Assembly: GCF_000744115.1 (NCBI RefSeq)
Contig: NZ_JQLG01000004.1
Span: 124,001 to 188,000 of the forward strand
Direction: 5' to 3'
Length of the DNA stretch: 64,000 nucleotides
Source of the DNA: Carnobacterium alterfunditum DSM 5972
GTDB lineage: Bacteria > Bacillota > Bacilli > Lactobacillales > Carnobacteriaceae
The notes under the pieces are model-generated. The model did no database searches. It saw only the letters and a program-made list of their open reading frames with translations, and was not told where the DNA came from. The translations under genes and the position numbers were made by a program. Below are positions 48,949 to 57,843 of the stretch, one piece after another; position 1 is the first letter of the stretch; each line of letters begins with the position of its first letter.

Positions 48949-49824
48949 TTATTTTATATCGTAATAATACTTTTGTTCATTAACTATTTTTTTTATTCGT
49001 TCTGGTTTTGCAAAAAATAATTTTAGCGCTTCTTTGACACTTTTTCGTCCAAATTTATACTTTATCTTAGATTGATTAGAAAAACTTTTTATGGATGATT
49101 GGTCCTCTTTATGGTAAATACTCGTTTCATCATAGTACAACATCTCTAAATTCATTTTTTTGAAAATAATTCCTAAGATATTTTCTTCATAGTATAAAAA
49201 AGTTTTTGGATAAAATCCATTAATTTGGTTTAAATAATTTTCCGTTAAAAAGATTGCCGCTCCATGTAGGATAAAATTTTCATTATTTTTATTTTTATTT
49301 TCATTATTTTCAATTTTTTTTTCATCTTTTATATTTTGTTTTAACAATCCAATATTTCTTAAAAATAAAATTACTGGAAAAAGGTATTCTCTTATAATAC
49401 TTTTAAAATTGGCGCTAAACTCAATAGGATTTTGATTTTCCCCATCGCTACCTATTATCTCCGTGCCAACAGCCCCAATATTATTTCCAATATCAATCCT
49501 TGATAATTTTTCGAAAAATAACTCATCAGTAAATATCGTATCATTATTAACTACAAAAACATTGTTTATCTTTAATTGGGTTGTACAGTATGAGATACCT
49601 ACGTTATTTCCTTTTGCAAATCCCAAATTTTCTTTTGTCTGTAAAAAATGTATTTTTGTATAATTTGGTAAATGCTTCTTGATATTTTCTATGGACATAT
49701 TATTTGAACAATTATCTACAACTACTATTTCTAAACCATCATAGGTTTGTGTTTTAATAGATTGAATACACTCAACAGTATCCTCCCAGTTCAAATAATT
49801 CAATATCACAATACCTATTTTCAT
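48949..49824 (-). CDS. glycosyltransferase family 2
   Basis: 291 residues. KIGIVILNYLNWEDTVECI, LEIVVVDNCSNNMSIENI, ENLGFAKGNNVGI, VFVVNNDTIF (N-x-D type metal site), and HGAAIFLTENYLNQINGFYPKTF later. AGGAGG lies before the ATG. The Lys/Asn-rich insert near 170-185 is unusual for the family and probably a surface loop. Adds one sugar of the right-locus unit. Confidence 0.87.
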   Translation of the reverse strand: MKIGIVILNYLNWEDTVECIQSIKTQTYDGLEIVVVDNCSNNMSIENIKKHLPNYTKIHFLQTKENLGFAKGNNVGISYCTTQLKINNVFVVNNDTIFTDELFFEKLSRIDIGNNIGAVGTEIIGSDGENQNPIEFSANFKSIIREYLFPVILFLRNIGLLKQNIKDEKKIENNENKNKNNENFILHGAAIFLTENYLNQINGFYPKTFLYYEENILGIIFKKMNLEMLYYDETSIYHKEDQSSIKSFSNQSKIKYKFGRKSVKEALKLFFAKPERIKKIVNEQKYYYDIK

Positions 49825-49847
49825 AATTGCCTCCTAAATAAGTTTGT

Positions 49848-51146
49848 TTATAATGATACTTCCTTTATATTACTGTTACTCTTTTTTTGAAAATCAACTA
49901 TAATGTAAAAAGGAATGAGGTAGGGAATTAAATAATGGAAAATTCCACCTTTTATCTCAAAGACAATAAATAAAAGAAATAATAGAGACCCTAAAAAGCG
50001 GGAACTTAATTTATCTTGTTTTGAGAGAGCATTTTTCATATCGGAAATAATAAAAAATGGAATAAAATAATTTATTAAAGTAGGAAAAATTCCAAAAAAT
50101 AATATGCTTCTTAAAAAACCAACATCTGTTCCTCCGAAATAACTACCACTTATTGGATCAGTAAACCATCCTTCACCAACAAAAAATTCTTTTAGACTTG
50201 GAACGAAATACATTTTTTCAAAAAGAATATCAGTTGAGGTTGAAGAAAATTTCCCAGTTTGAACAAAGTTAATTATCAATTCAAATGCCCATTCAAACCA
50301 TATCCGAATAGGTTCACTTAAAAATGATATGCCTATTAAAAGTAGTATCCCTATAAAAGAAAATGAGAGTATAGAGACACCGAAATGCATTGTTTTTTGA
50401 TACCCTAAAAAAAATACTAGTAAAATGAAGAGTGTAGCAATACTAACCACACTTCCAATTCTTCCATACAAAAGAGTTCCTAAAAGCAGAAAAATTAAAG
50501 ATACATAAAATAACCAAGATAATTTTTTTTGTGATTTTAATGTTTTTACAATTAAAAAGCTATTTAATACAATTCCAATTGAAAATCTCAAGGTTTGCCT
50601 GAAACCTGCAAAACCATCTATTCCTATTCTTGTTGAATACTGAGGTTTCAATAAATGTTCAATATCCGTTTCAGAAATGTAAAGAACACTTAGCCATATT
50701 TCTTTTAAAGGCGGAATACTAATTAATATAAATGTAGTCAAAATATACATTAAACAACTACCAATATAAAATTTAGTTAACAGTTCAAACGTTGCTTTTT
50801 CTTTGTATAGTTTAATAAAAATAGTAATCATCGCTAAATGGGTGATTAAAAGCTGCAAAGAAGTAAAATATATACCTCTAAAATAAGTGAAATCCATTGT
50901 ACCTAAATATATAGGATATGCAATCGAAAAGATAGAAAGTAAACTAAACAACATGATTAAAAATATTTTTTTTGTAGAAAGAATATTTGTCTTCTTTAGC
51001 AGGAGCTTATAATTAGAAACTATAATCAAAACACTAATACCTAAAAATATTAAGTCCTGTAATAAATGTTGCTCTTTAAATACAAATGGAAATGTTACGT
51101 AAAATATTAGAAGAAAGAAAAAAAAATTTATGGGTTTATTATTCAT
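49848..51146 (-). CDS. Wzy-type polysaccharide polymerase (right locus)
   Basis: 432 residues with about 11 hydrophobic segments. A long outer loop (about 280-325, KFSSTSTDILFEKMYFVPSL) is followed by FVGEGWFTDP, resembling the G-x-G loop of Wzy/ligase proteins. It overlaps the upstream GT4 gene by 8 bp (ATGAATAA), so translation is likely coupled. It polymerises repeat units at the outer face of the membrane. Confidence 0.83.
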   Translation of the reverse strand: MNNKPINFFFFLLIFYVTFPFVFKEQHLLQDLIFLGISVLIIVSNYKLLLKKTNILSTKKIFLIMLFSLLSIFSIAYPIYLGTMDFTYFRGIYFTSLQLLITHLAMITIFIKLYKEKATFELLTKFYIGSCLMYILTTFILISIPPLKEIWLSVLYISETDIEHLLKPQYSTRIGIDGFAGFRQTLRFSIGIVLNSFLIVKTLKSQKKLSWLFYVSLIFLLLGTLLYGRIGSVVSIATLFILLVFFLGYQKTMHFGVSILSFSFIGILLLIGISFLSEPIRIWFEWAFELIINFVQTGKFSSTSTDILFEKMYFVPSLKEFFVGEGWFTDPISGSYFGGTDVGFLRSILFFGIFPTLINYFIPFFIISDMKNALSKQDKLSSRFLGSLLFLLFIVFEIKGGIFHYLIPYLIPFYIIVDFQKKSNSNIKEVSL

Positions 51147-52263
51147 TTATTTTCCCTTCCTTTACTAATATATTTTTAATAACATCTACGGTATTTTGAA
51201 TACTAAAGCCGCTCTGTTCAACTGCAAAGGACATTTCTAAGCGGTTATTCTCTTTGTTAAATAAATCCATGATTTTATTAACCCAACTTCCAATTGGTTC
51301 ATCCAAACTCATATAATTCACTTTTTCTGTAACATTTATTTCCAGAGGTACATTATCAGAGACTAAACAAGTTAAACCAGCAGATTGAGCTTCAATTGCT
51401 GCAATTGAAAGTCCTTCACTTTTAGAAGGAAGAATAAACAAATCTGATGCTGTTAAATAATCTTCGATATTTGATCTAAATCCTAATAAAATAACATGTT
51501 TATTAAGGTTTAAATTACCGATTTTTTCTTTCAGAATATTTTCTAAACTTCCTTCTCCAATTAATAGTAATACGATATTATTATCAACTTTTGATAATTG
51601 AGAGACAATATCTAATAAAAAAAATTGGTTCTTTACATCTTCTAATCTTCCAATATTTATTAAAACTTTTTTATTACTAATGTCTAATTCTTCTCGGATT
51701 TTTTTCCTTATTTCTGAATTAAATAAAAACCGTTTGATATCTATCCCGTTTTTTATTATTTCTACGTTTCTATCATCTCCAAACAACCATGAAGATGCTT
51801 CTTTTGAACTTGCAAATAAAACGTCTCCATAATTTATTAGAGATTTTTTATTAAAAAAATGTAATTTTTTTAATATTTTAAACTTTAATCCAGTATTTTT
51901 TGACTCGAAAGCCGAACCGTGTGAATGAATAATCAATTTCGCTTTAGTACTTTTTTTCACATTTTTATATATAGATATATTACTTGCAGAAGTAGCGTTT
52001 ACCCAGATATAATCATAATCACTCTTTTTTAGAAGCTCTTTTATCTCTTTGTTATGCGCAACCGGATTTTTACCCCATGAGGTGATTTTAAAGTTTTTAC
52101 CGCCATTTTCAATAATTTTTTTTTCGTATTGACATGCTGCACTTGAAGAAGTTATAAAGTCAAACGATAATGAAGTATCATTTAAATGAGATAGAATATT
52201 TATAAAAAAAGCTTCAATTCCTCCTATTTCATTTGATACACCGTAAACTAATATCTTTTTCAT
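51139..52263 (-). CDS. glycosyltransferase family 4
   Basis: 374 residues with a GT-B fold. GVSNEIGGIEAFFINIL at the N-terminus, KLIIHSHGSAF, then VLINIGRLEDVKNQFFLLDI (about 195) and DLFILPSKSEGLSIAAIEAQSAGL (about 272-295) with the E-x(7)-E donor motif. This GT4 type is common in capsule and wall-polysaccharide operons. It overlaps the polymerase gene by 8 bp. Confidence 0.87.
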   Translation of the reverse strand: MKKILVYGVSNEIGGIEAFFINILSHLNDTSLSFDFITSSSAACQYEKKIIENGGKNFKITSWGKNPVAHNKEIKELLKKSDYDYIWVNATSASNISIYKNVKKSTKAKLIIHSHGSAFESKNTGLKFKILKKLHFFNKKSLINYGDVLFASSKEASSWLFGDDRNVEIIKNGIDIKRFLFNSEIRKKIREELDISNKKVLINIGRLEDVKNQFFLLDIVSQLSKVDNNIVLLLIGEGSLENILKEKIGNLNLNKHVILLGFRSNIEDYLTASDLFILPSKSEGLSIAAIEAQSAGLTCLVSDNVPLEINVTEKVNYMSLDEPIGSWVNKIMDLFNKENNRLEMSFAVEQSGFSIQNTVDVIKNILVKEGKINE

Positions 52264-52294
52264 TGACCTTTCAACCCCTTCAACTCTATTTACT

Positions 52295-53542
52295 CTATTT
52301 TTCAGGTGGAATACTCACAGTGTACAATCTTCTTTTACCTTCAAAAACAGAATCAAAACTAATTTCATTTCCAGCTCTGTTCCATCTTGGATGCAAATCA
52401 CATCTAAGTTCATTGTCATATTTAAACGGGGCAAACACACGTGCTATGGTTTGAACCTTATCATTACGAGCAAGATAAATAGAAGCCATTCTTTTTTTAT
52501 TTGGATAGGTATCCGTGACAATGTACTTGCCACTAGGAGAATAACTAGGATGTCCATCATTTGTGAGCTCTTCTAAAACTTGGATGAATTCTGTAGTTTG
52601 ATCATTAAACAGATAATATCCTGTTCCTAATTTATTTTTATTTGCATACGCTATTATTTCTTTATCATTCTTCCAAAAGCAGTGTGAAGTCATTACATCA
52701 TCATTTAAATTGTATAAATTGCTTCCATCCATATCCATGGTTACCAATCTAGTGTGTTTTTCTCCACCATTTATCCATCTATGCAATACCATAAATCTTG
52801 TACCGGAAGGGTTAATCATAATATGATTAACTTTATGCTCTGCATTTTTCATAGAATTTGAAGTTTGAAAATCATAAAAATCAGAGTAGGTTAGTAAGGG
52901 ATGGATTTCATTTTTTAATAAGTCAATTTTCCAAATAGCAGCAGAATTCGGAATTTTTTCATTTTTCGTTGAGTCTTCCTTGTTAGAATACCCATATCCT
53001 TCTCTAAGACGATGAAGTCTGGAAAAGTCTAAAGTAAGAGCCCATCTGCCATCACTTGAAACGTTATAAACAGGTTTTTTGATAATTCTCTTTTCATTAG
53101 TTTTTATATTTAGTATTACAGAACAATAATCTCCATTTTGAAAATCATTATAAATGATTTCTTCATCAAAATTTGGGCCTAACCACTGAACCATAGCGCC
53201 TTGTTGAACATTCCATGAATTCGTACTACCTAATTTTTTTATTTTATTATCATTTTCTGTGTCAATAATCATAATATCTGCAATTGTCTTAGGAGCTGTA
53301 CTTTTTGATGTATCGTCAACTTTTAGACATAACATATATCGATCAGTACTATCCCATGGAGATTTATCATAATAACCAAAAAAATACTCGTATTCATCGT
53401 TAGGTGAAACTCTTTTTATTTCACCTGTTTTTTTTTGTTTTGGTGAAACACTATAAAAGAAAAGTTGGTACGCTCTTTTTACATTTTTTTTGATGAAAGG
53501 GAATTGTGAAAGGACATAATTGACTCTTTTTTCTAAAGACAT
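52295..53542 (-). CDS. TolB-like beta-propeller protein of a polysaccharide locus
   Basis: 415 residues, no signal peptide and no membrane helix apart from a weakly hydrophobic N-terminal part. The body has repeated blade-like motifs: YYDKSPWDSTDRYMLCLKV, VSSDGRWALTLDFSRL, INPSGTRFMVLHRW, YSPSGKYIVTDTYPN and LHPRWNRAGNEISFDSVF. These recall TolB/oligogalacturonide-lyase-type propellers. Sometimes labelled glycosyltransferase in databases, but I see no GT motif. The role is unknown; a lyase acting on uronate-containing glycan, or a scaffold, are options. It lies between the GT2 and GT4 genes in one operon. Confidence 0.6.
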   Translation of the reverse strand: MSLEKRVNYVLSQFPFIKKNVKRAYQLFFYSVSPKQKKTGEIKRVSPNDEYEYFFGYYDKSPWDSTDRYMLCLKVDDTSKSTAPKTIADIMIIDTENDNKIKKLGSTNSWNVQQGAMVQWLGPNFDEEIIYNDFQNGDYCSVILNIKTNEKRIIKKPVYNVSSDGRWALTLDFSRLHRLREGYGYSNKEDSTKNEKIPNSAAIWKIDLLKNEIHPLLTYSDFYDFQTSNSMKNAEHKVNHIMINPSGTRFMVLHRWINGGEKHTRLVTMDMDGSNLYNLNDDVMTSHCFWKNDKEIIAYANKNKLGTGYYLFNDQTTEFIQVLEELTNDGHPSYSPSGKYIVTDTYPNKKRMASIYLARNDKVQTIARVFAPFKYDNELRCDLHPRWNRAGNEISFDSVFEGKRRLYTVSIPPEK

Positions 53543-53568
53543 ATTTCCACCACTTTCTTTAATTTGAA

Positions 53569-54393
53569 TTATTTTCTTAAAAAGTACTTATTAATGAGAT
53601 CAAACATACTCAGTGGAGTTAAAAAAATGATCAAAAATCCTACAGTTGTAATTGAAAAATCGTATACTGAAGAATACCCTTTTCTTAAAAAATTATATCT
53701 CATGTATATATCACTTTTAGTTTTAGTCCAACTTTTTCGTCTGCTTAAATTTCCAGTATCGGCTCTAAATAATAATAGTGATTCTTGGATATTATATCCT
53801 TTATACCCCTTATTTAACATTCTAACGAACAAATCATAATCCTGATTTCTTCTAAAGTCTTTGTACCCTCCACATGCTAGCACATCTATTTTTTTATACA
53901 TGACTGTTGGATGATTGAAAGGGCTTCTTCTTCTTGAAAACTTTAAAATATCTTCATTTTTTTCTGGGACAACTCTTCTACTTATAACATTAGCAGGATC
54001 TGAAATGAATTCATCTGTATTTGTTCCAACAATACTTAACTGTGGGTTACTCTCAAATTCTTGGAGTTGTTTTTCAAAGCGTAGTTTTTTAGCTATATCG
54101 TCGGTATCCATTCTTGCTACAAGTTCGAATGAACATGCTTTTAGCCCTTCATTTAATGCTAATCCTAAACCGACATTTTTTTCCAACTTTACAATTTTAA
54201 ATAATTTTGGGTATTTTTTTATAAAAGTATTAATTAGATTATCTAATTCCTCATCTAAAGGGCCATCCTCTACAATCACTATTTCATTTGGAATACTTGA
54301 TTGATTAAGGATGCTTTTAATACTACTTAATAAATAATCTTTTTTTTCTTTGCGATAAACTGATAGTAAAACAGAAAACTTTGAATTGCTCAT
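53569..54393 (-). CDS. glycosyltransferase family 2 (AmsE/CpsI-like)
   Basis: 274 residues. FSVLLSVYRKEKKDYLLSSI, EIVIVEDGPLDEELD, EKNVGLGLALNEGL, ELVARMDTDDIAKKLR (D-x-D), and NHPTVMYKKIDVLACGGY then NQDYDLFVRMLNKGYKG, a well-marked GT2 subgroup. A C-terminal hydrophobic helix (about 245-265) may anchor it to the membrane. CGGAGG precedes the start. Confidence 0.88.
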   Translation of the reverse strand: MSNSKFSVLLSVYRKEKKDYLLSSIKSILNQSSIPNEIVIVEDGPLDEELDNLINTFIKKYPKLFKIVKLEKNVGLGLALNEGLKACSFELVARMDTDDIAKKLRFEKQLQEFESNPQLSIVGTNTDEFISDPANVISRRVVPEKNEDILKFSRRRSPFNHPTVMYKKIDVLACGGYKDFRRNQDYDLFVRMLNKGYKGYNIQESLLLFRADTGNLSRRKSWTKTKSDIYMRYNFLRKGYSSVYDFSITTVGFLIIFLTPLSMFDLINKYFLRK

Positions 54394-54429
54394 TATTTAT
54401 TCCTCCGAGTAACCATTTCTAAATAAGGC

Positions 54430-55554
54430 TTAGTCTATTTCAATAATTGTTAATCTATCACTATAATTTCTAGCTAATTTTAATTGTTGTTTGTACCAAT
54501 TTTTATTGGTTTTATTTAAAGCTGTAATAATATAAATTTTTTGAATATCGATATTAGATGGAATAGTTAAAATATTAGAGCTAATAGTAACTTTCTTCTC
54601 AGAGTTATTACCATTTTCCAAATTATTCATATACTCAGCCGGAATTTCTTCACTGGCAACAATCATTGTGCCTTTTGAAGAATCTCTTACTACATGATTA
54701 ATTATGCTTATCTCTGTATCTTTATTATCAGCTTTCAACTGATTTATTTTTACTAATCTTTCTTCATTTATTAATTGGTAGTTATATAAATAAGAAATTT
54801 CCTTTTTAAAATAATTCTGGAAAAAGCTAATAATAACGCCTGTTATAGCTGCCATTACAGTTGCCAAAATAAATAATACTACATTAATTCCTTGGTTTTG
54901 TTTCTCTACTGTTATTTCTGGAACAATAGTTTCTTCAGCTTCTTGATCTTCAAACTTAATTGGTGCTGCATCAATTAAATGAACTCTTTTATTTTCAAAG
55001 AAGGGCAAACTTTCTTCTTTAAATGTATTGTAATATTCTTGTGCTAATTTTTGATTACCTTTTTTATCCCCCATACCCACTAAAAATGTATGAATATAAT
55101 TATCAGCATCATAATCTAAACGAATAGCTCTTTTTGAATCAGGTAAAAATTCCACTGACGTTTCATCTTCAATTTGTTGAACAATATCATCTGTTGTGAG
55201 AATCTCTTTTATAGTTCTAAAAGAAGTATACGGCACAGCTTCTTCATTTTCTATATAATATCTAAATAAATAAGCATCTTGATTTAGATACTGTATAAGT
55301 TCAGCTTGCTGATTCTCATTTAAAGATTCATAATCTGAATTCAAATATTTTGTCCCTTGTTCTTCATCTATAGTTGGTTCTTCTATTTCTTGTTCTTGCA
55401 CAGTCTGATTTATTTGAGTTTCGTCGGTAAAAAAAACTCTAACGGTTATGAAGCCTATAAACAATACTGCAGTAATTAAGATAGTTGAAATTATTGTTTT
55501 TTTATAGCATTTAATAAACGCCCAGTATTCCTTTAATGTAAAAGGTTGGTCCAT
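54430..55554 (-). CDS. Wzz-like membrane protein with an unusual cytoplasmic C-terminal domain
   Basis: 374 residues from ATG 55554 (GGAGG, 8 bp spacing); the frame runs 5 codons on to a GTG. Layout: short cytoplasmic N-terminus (LKEYWAFIKCYKK), membrane helix 1 (about 23-43), an acidic extracellular part of about 180 residues, membrane helix 2 (about 227-248, VVLFILATVMAAITGVI), then about 125 cytoplasmic residues. That is the order of a Wzz-kinase fusion, but there is no Walker A, A' or B motif and no tyrosine cluster. It may regulate chain length in the right locus in place of CpsC/CpsD. Family assignment is tentative. Confidence 0.6.
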   Translation of the reverse strand: MDQPFTLKEYWAFIKCYKKTIISTILITAVLFIGFITVRVFFTDETQINQTVQEQEIEEPTIDEEQGTKYLNSDYESLNENQQAELIQYLNQDAYLFRYYIENEEAVPYTSFRTIKEILTTDDIVQQIEDETSVEFLPDSKRAIRLDYDADNYIHTFLVGMGDKKGNQKLAQEYYNTFKEESLPFFENKRVHLIDAAPIKFEDQEAEETIVPEITVEKQNQGINVVLFILATVMAAITGVIISFFQNYFKKEISYLYNYQLINEERLVKINQLKADNKDTEISIINHVVRDSSKGTMIVASEEIPAEYMNNLENGNNSEKKVTISSNILTIPSNIDIQKIYIITALNKTNKNWYKQQLKLARNYSDRLTIIEID

Positions 55555-55569
55555 TTGCAAAGCCTCCAC

Positions 55570-56565
55570 TTATTTCTTTATTTTTTTATACATTTTTAAT
55601 GGTTCAGATAAAAGTCTAACATCTATTATTAACAAACCAGCCATCAGTTTTCTGCTCAAAGGAATTGGCGATTTAAGAAGAAAAATATACTTCTTTCTCA
55701 ATTTATTTTTGAGTGATTTGATTACTTCTTTTTGGTCTAATGTATCATCTTCAAAACCGTACATTGCAATTTTAGCCAACAATGAAAAATAAGATCTTGC
55801 TTCTTTGACACGAGCTAAATAATATATATCTTTATTTTTTTCGATTTTTGCTAGTTCTATTAATTGTTCACTAGCATCTAATAAATCAAAATCTCTTTTT
55901 TTTAATCCGTTTCTGGTTGTACTTTTATTTCCTTGATAATAGTAATACCCAATTTTAGAAGTATGGATTAAAGAATTAGCCTTTGATAATACTTTAAAGT
56001 TAAAAACTATATCTTCATTAATTTTACCTTCATCAAACTGTATTTTTTCTATTATTTCCTTTTTATAGACCTTACGCCACACTGTAAATGGGGCACGGTC
56101 TGTTTGACCTCTATAAAGATAATCTCTTAATAATTCATCCTTATATACCGACTCTAACTGGAAATTCAAGTCTTTATCTATTTCTACATCTCCATTTGTT
56201 TCAATACAATTAAAACTAACAATATCCGGTTTGCTTTTTTTTATGATATTTACACAATGTGAATATATGTCATTTACTAGCCAATCATCACTATCAACAA
56301 ATGTAACAAAATCACCGGTGCATAAACTTAATCCTAAGTTTCTTGCACTTCCCTGTCCTCCGTTTTTCTTTGAGATAAACTTTATTCTCCTATCTTTTTG
56401 AACATAAGATTTACAAATTTCAGGGCTTCTATCTGTTGATCCGTCATCAATTAGAATGATTTCTAGTTGCTTATAGGTTTGACTAATTACCGAATCAATA
56501 CATCTGGGTAAATATTCCGCTATATTATAAACTGGAATAATAACACTAATAAGAGGGGTTTCCAT
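55570..56565 (-). CDS. glycosyltransferase family 2 (EpsJ-like)
   Basis: 331 residues. ISVIIPVYNIAEYLPRCI, LEIILIDDGSTDRSPEICKSY split, KKNGGQGSARNLGLSL, FVTFVDSDDWL with D-S-D-D, then WRKVYKKEII and NEDIVFNFKVL. A standard inverting GT2 of exopolysaccharide loci. AAGGAG in front of ATG. It is 20 bp downstream of another GT2 gene. Confidence 0.9.
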   Translation of the reverse strand: METPLISVIIPVYNIAEYLPRCIDSVISQTYKQLEIILIDDGSTDRSPEICKSYVQKDRRIKFISKKNGGQGSARNLGLSLCTGDFVTFVDSDDWLVNDIYSHCVNIIKKSKPDIVSFNCIETNGDVEIDKDLNFQLESVYKDELLRDYLYRGQTDRAPFTVWRKVYKKEIIEKIQFDEGKINEDIVFNFKVLSKANSLIHTSKIGYYYYQGNKSTTRNGLKKRDFDLLDASEQLIELAKIEKNKDIYYLARVKEARSYFSLLAKIAMYGFEDDTLDQKEVIKSLKNKLRKKYIFLLKSPIPLSRKLMAGLLIIDVRLLSEPLKMYKKIKK

Positions 56566-56585
56566 TTATTTATTCTCCTTAACAT

Positions 56586-57608
56586 TCATTTTTTTTTATT
56601 TTGATAGTTTTGATAAAATTTACTTAAAAAGATAATTTCCATATTTATTTTTAATGTTGTATTCCAATATTTTTTCCTATAAATATTGGAATACAAAGAA
56701 TTTTTAGGTATTTTTTTCAAATCTTTTTTTAAAGTTTTAAAAACTAAACTTCGTTCTTTTTCACTTTTTATTTGTGGTATTTTTGATAATTGGTATGAAT
56801 AATATAAAAATCTTATATTTAAAAACAGAAATTGATCAAATTGATTATTATCTTTATAAAAAGATTCAACATCGTTTATACTTTCTTTAATTTCTAAAAT
56901 TGATTTAGTATACGTATTACTAATACTACCTAATCTAAACCTATAATAATAAACTACTTCATCAATAATTGAAACTTTATTAGCACCTAGTAATGCTTTT
57001 AAATAGAAGTTCAGATCTTGTGCTATTTTAACACTAGCAAACTTAATTTGGTTATCTTTTATTATAGACATTTTATACATTTTATTTCCGGGAAAAGGAG
57101 GCAAGAAAACTAGCTCTTTAAGGTCTTCTTTCGTTGTAAGTATACTTGATTTACTATACCCAAAATCTTGTATATGGTTTAAATTACCATTTTCATCCAT
57201 ATTTTGGTATTGTCCAATCACAATATCAGCATCTGTCATTGAAAAAGAGGTTAACATTAGAGAAACCGCCCGATTGCTTAATCTATCATCTGAATCAATA
57301 AAATATAAAAAATCACCTTGTGAATGTAGTAGACCGTTATTTCTAGCTGCTGGTGCTCCTTGATTCTCTTGTCTAATATACTTAACTCTACTATCATTTT
57401 TAGCTATTTCTTTGATAATATTTATGGAACTATCCGTAGACCCATCATCCACCATTATGGCTTCTAAATTTTTATGATCTTGATTTAAAATTGACAAAAG
57501 ATTCTCAGCTATAAATTCTTCAGAATTATAGACTGGAACAATTATGGAGACTAAATTATTTGTATAAATATTTCTCACATCCCTATTTTTAAAAATAATA
57601 ATTTTCAA
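56586..57608 (-). CDS. glycosyltransferase family 2
   Basis: 340 residues with TTG 57608 as the first codon; a GTG about 10 codons later is another possible start, since conserved sequence begins only at LVSIIVPVYNSEEFI (about 19). Then LEAIMVDDGSTDSSINII, QENQGAPAARNNGLL, FLYFIDSDDRLSN, and LPPFPGNKMYK later. First gene of the run down to 46350; a possible extended -10 site lies at 57761-57769. Confidence 0.88.
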   Translation of the reverse strand: MKIIIFKNRDVRNIYTNNLVSIIVPVYNSEEFIAENLLSILNQDHKNLEAIMVDDGSTDSSINIIKEIAKNDSRVKYIRQENQGAPAARNNGLLHSQGDFLYFIDSDDRLSNRAVSLMLTSFSMTDADIVIGQYQNMDENGNLNHIQDFGYSKSSILTTKEDLKELVFLPPFPGNKMYKMSIIKDNQIKFASVKIAQDLNFYLKALLGANKVSIIDEVVYYYRFRLGSISNTYTKSILEIKESINDVESFYKDNNQFDQFLFLNIRFLYYSYQLSKIPQIKSEKERSLVFKTLKKDLKKIPKNSLYSNIYRKKYWNTTLKINMEIIFLSKFYQNYQNKKK

Positions 57609-57760
57609 TACATTTTTTCCAAAATCTTAATTGTTTTTCTATAAATAAATATCGTGAATTCAAGCTGTATTAGTTAGAAATGGAAACTATTGATTACACT
57701 GTCATTAGCAGACTAAAAGTTGTTTCAGTGTTTGCTATATTCCATTATCATACAGCTTAA

Positions 57761-57769
57761 ATTGTACCA
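57761..57769 (-). promoter_or_regulatory. possible extended -10 promoter of right polysaccharide operon
   Basis: Minus strand TGTGGTACAAT: TACAAT (57761-57766) with TGG before it; no good -35 at 17 bp. Also nearby TTGACT. About 150 bp before the first GT2 gene. The rest of 57609-57843 is AT-rich, with no gene. Confidence 0.35.
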
Positions 57770-57843
57770 CACTTCAAGTCAAACAGAGCCTATAGCCAAC
57801 GTTTTTATTTTTCATTTAAACGTGACGATGTTAAAAATTTCCC

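Noticed and set aside
57609..57843. riboswitch or JUMPstart/ops element before the right polysaccharide operon
   Set aside because: No ops-like GGCGGTAG motif and no recognised riboswitch core; only distant CAAGCTGTAT/ATACAGCTTA complementarity.
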